In this document: in pieces, positions 15,067-16,222 of the stretch
Layout: each line of letters starts with the position of its first letter
Position numbering within the stretch: position 1 is the first letter of the stretch
Assembly: GCA_946401765.1 (NCBI GenBank)
Contig: CAMIVJ010000018.1
Coordinates: 1 to 16,222 of the forward strand
Direction of reading: 5' to 3'
Source of the DNA: an uncultured bacterium
Lineage (GTDB): Bacteria; Verrucomicrobiota; Kiritimatiellia; RFP12; UBA1067
DNA: 16,222 nucleotides
Position numbers and translations under genes: made by a program
The notes under the pieces: generated by a model
The model's input: only the letters and a program-made list of their open reading frames with translations
What the model was told of the DNA's origin: nothing
The model's database searches: none

Positions 15067-16222
15067 ATGAATAACTTTCGCATCATAGCGGCCACGCTTC
15101 TGATGGCCGCCGCGGCCGTGGCGCAGACGGCGAAGCCGACTTCAATATGGGCCATGCCCAACATCTGGCCGCGCCATCGCCAGCTGCGCGCCGAGCTGAT
15201 GGCCGCCATCCACCGCGGCGACATTCCCGCAATGGAGGCCACATGCCGCGCCGCCATCCTGATCATGCCGGACGACGCAACCTGGCACTACAACCTCGCC
15301 TGCGCCCTCGCATACCGCGAAGATCCCACCGAGGCGCTCGACGAACTGGAGAAGGCCATCGACTTCGGCTTCCGCAAGGCAGACGCCATCGCCGTCGACA
15401 AGGACTTCGCCCGCATCAAGGATAATCCCCGCTTCCAGACACTCGTGGAAAAGGCGCGCTCCCTCGCCGGCAAGCCATTCGTGAACCGCCCCACGCCCAC
15501 CCCTCGCTACGCCACCGCCGGCGCCAGCGTCACCCTCTCCGAGACAAACCTCGTCTGGAATTTCGACGCCGGCGTGTTCGACGCCCTGCTCAAACTCAAC
15601 CATCCCACCACTCCAGTCGCCCAGCTTGCGCCTTCCTTCTCCAAGTCAAGGCCCGCCGCACCAGAAGTGCCATTCGTTGTGAAGTACCTCGGCGACGAGA
15701 CCGGCGCAGGAAACGCCGGCGACATATACATCAACCGCGACCGCGGCCACTCCGTGATCCCCGTAGGCGACTACCCGCAGCTGACGACAGTGCGCTATCC
15801 GAATTCCGCACGCGCCACCGAAGCGGACATCAACCACCCCAACGCCCTCTTCTCCAATCCCGTCTTCGGCAACATCTCCCGCGGCTACACCCAGGGTCCC
15901 TACTGGCGCTCCATGGCCAGGCACACCTTCACCGAACCAGGTCTCGCCGCGCGCATGGACCTTCTCTACCGCAACAACCAGTTCTGGGTGATTCCCTGCG
16001 TGAACGACTTCGGCAAGCCGCAAATCGGCGACATCTTCCCGGCAAACGCTCCGTTCCAGTTCGTCACCGTGGGCGCGTCCTGGACCGACAAGCCCTTCGT
16101 CTGCGCCGCCCTTGCCGCGTCCGCATCCTTCCAGCCTGCCACCAAGGAATCCATCATCCGCCGCCACCTCATGGGCCCCACCATCCAGTGGCTTCTGCGC
16201 AGCACGCAGAAAGGCGTCTACA
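15067..16222 (+). CDS. Secreted TPR-containing protein with an unassigned C-terminal domain, truncated by the right edge
   Basis: 385 residues are visible and the frame stays open to the last base. The start MNNFRIIAATLLMAAAAVAQT is a signal peptide, cleaved near residue 19. Residues about 45-135 resemble a short TPR block of the 'end-of-group' kind: a helix with AAIHRGDIPAMEATCRAAI, then NLACALAYREDPTEALDELE, KAIDFGF and DNPRFQTLVEKARSL. The rest is one globular region with distinctive conserved-looking strings: DIYINRDRGHSVI (from residue 219), YPQLTTVRYP, GPYWRSMARH, GDIFPANAPFQFVTVGASW (320-338) and MGPTIQWLLRST. I cannot tie this region to a named family or activity. A periplasmic or secreted location is inferred from the signal peptide. 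It is divergent from glgB with only 77 bases between the two start codons, and the -10 abutting the ATG supports this start. Confidence 0.9.
   Translation, partial: MNNFRIIAATLLMAAAAVAQTAKPTSIWAMPNIWPRHRQLRAELMAAIHRGDIPAMEATCRAAILIMPDDATWHYNLACALAYREDPTEALDELEKAIDFGFRKADAIAVDKDFARIKDNPRFQTLVEKARSLAGKPFVNRPTPTPRYATAGASVTLSETNLVWNFDAGVFDALLKLNHPTTPVAQLAPSFSKSRPAAPEVPFVVKYLGDETGAGNAGDIYINRDRGHSVIPVGDYPQLTTVRYPNSARATEADINHPNALFSNPVFGNISRGYTQGPYWRSMARHTFTEPGLAARMDLLYRNNQFWVIPCVNDFGKPQIGDIFPANAPFQFVTVGASWTDKPFVCAALAASASFQPATKESIIRRHLMGPTIQWLLRSTQKGVY

Noticed and set aside
14048..15070. Plus-strand frame of 340 residues across glgB and the divergent promoter
   Set aside because: It is the antisense of glgB, whose four catalytic regions are intact; it also runs over the divergent promoter pair and into the next gene.

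Overview
The window is GC-rich (about 60%, with G/C strongly favoured at third codon positions) and tightly packed, with six protein-coding genes. Two of them run off the window edges. The gene set is very large secreted multi-domain surface proteins (CotH kinase, lamin-tail, LamG, autotransporter-type beta-helix), a secreted beta-helix protein, a lipoprotein and a eukaryotic-type glycogen branching enzyme. This fits the PVC superphylum, most likely a Kiritimatiellota/Verrucomicrobiota/Lentisphaerota-type bacterium. The lineage is an inference from gene style; no rRNA or marker gene is present.

Layout, left to right. (1) Positions 1-5593, minus strand: the first 1864 residues of a secreted CotH-kinase protein, open at the left edge and without a stop in view. 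(2) 5590-6018, minus: a small lipoprotein with an ExbD-like periplasmic domain. Its stop overlaps the CotH start as ATGA, so the two are translationally coupled. (3) 6089-11026, minus: a 1645-residue exported protein with two tandem binding-like modules, a LamG-like domain and a long beta-helix. (4) 11027-11246: a divergent regulatory region with two promoters, a 7-base tandem repeat tract in the leader of the minus gene, a second short tract of the same repeat and a small perfect inverted repeat. (5) 11247-12932, plus: a secreted right-handed beta-helix protein. (6) 12971-14989, minus, convergent with the previous gene: glycogen branching enzyme of the GH13_8 type. (7) 14990-15066: a compact divergent promoter pair. 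(8) 15067 to the right edge, plus: a secreted protein with a TPR segment followed by an unassigned domain.

The most consistent unusual signal is in the promoters. Four genes have a clear -10 hexamer ending exactly 6 or 9 bases before the start codon, with no Shine-Dalgarno sequence, so their mRNAs should be leaderless or nearly so. Four of the five -10 boxes also carry an upstream TGn (consensus about TTTGG-TAnnnT). The internal CotH gene instead has an SD-like GAGG, and the 1645-residue gene has a leader of about 104 bases largely filled with heptamer repeats.

Functionally, the left 11 kb looks like a cell-surface or extracellular module: a surface beta-helix protein followed by a lipoprotein/CotH pair on the same strand. 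The right part combines a beta-helix carbohydrate-active candidate and glycogen metabolism. A direct functional link between the two halves is not shown by the sequence. No RNA genes, CRISPR arrays, insertion sequences or convincing terminators were seen, and no gene-free stretch exceeds about 220 bases.
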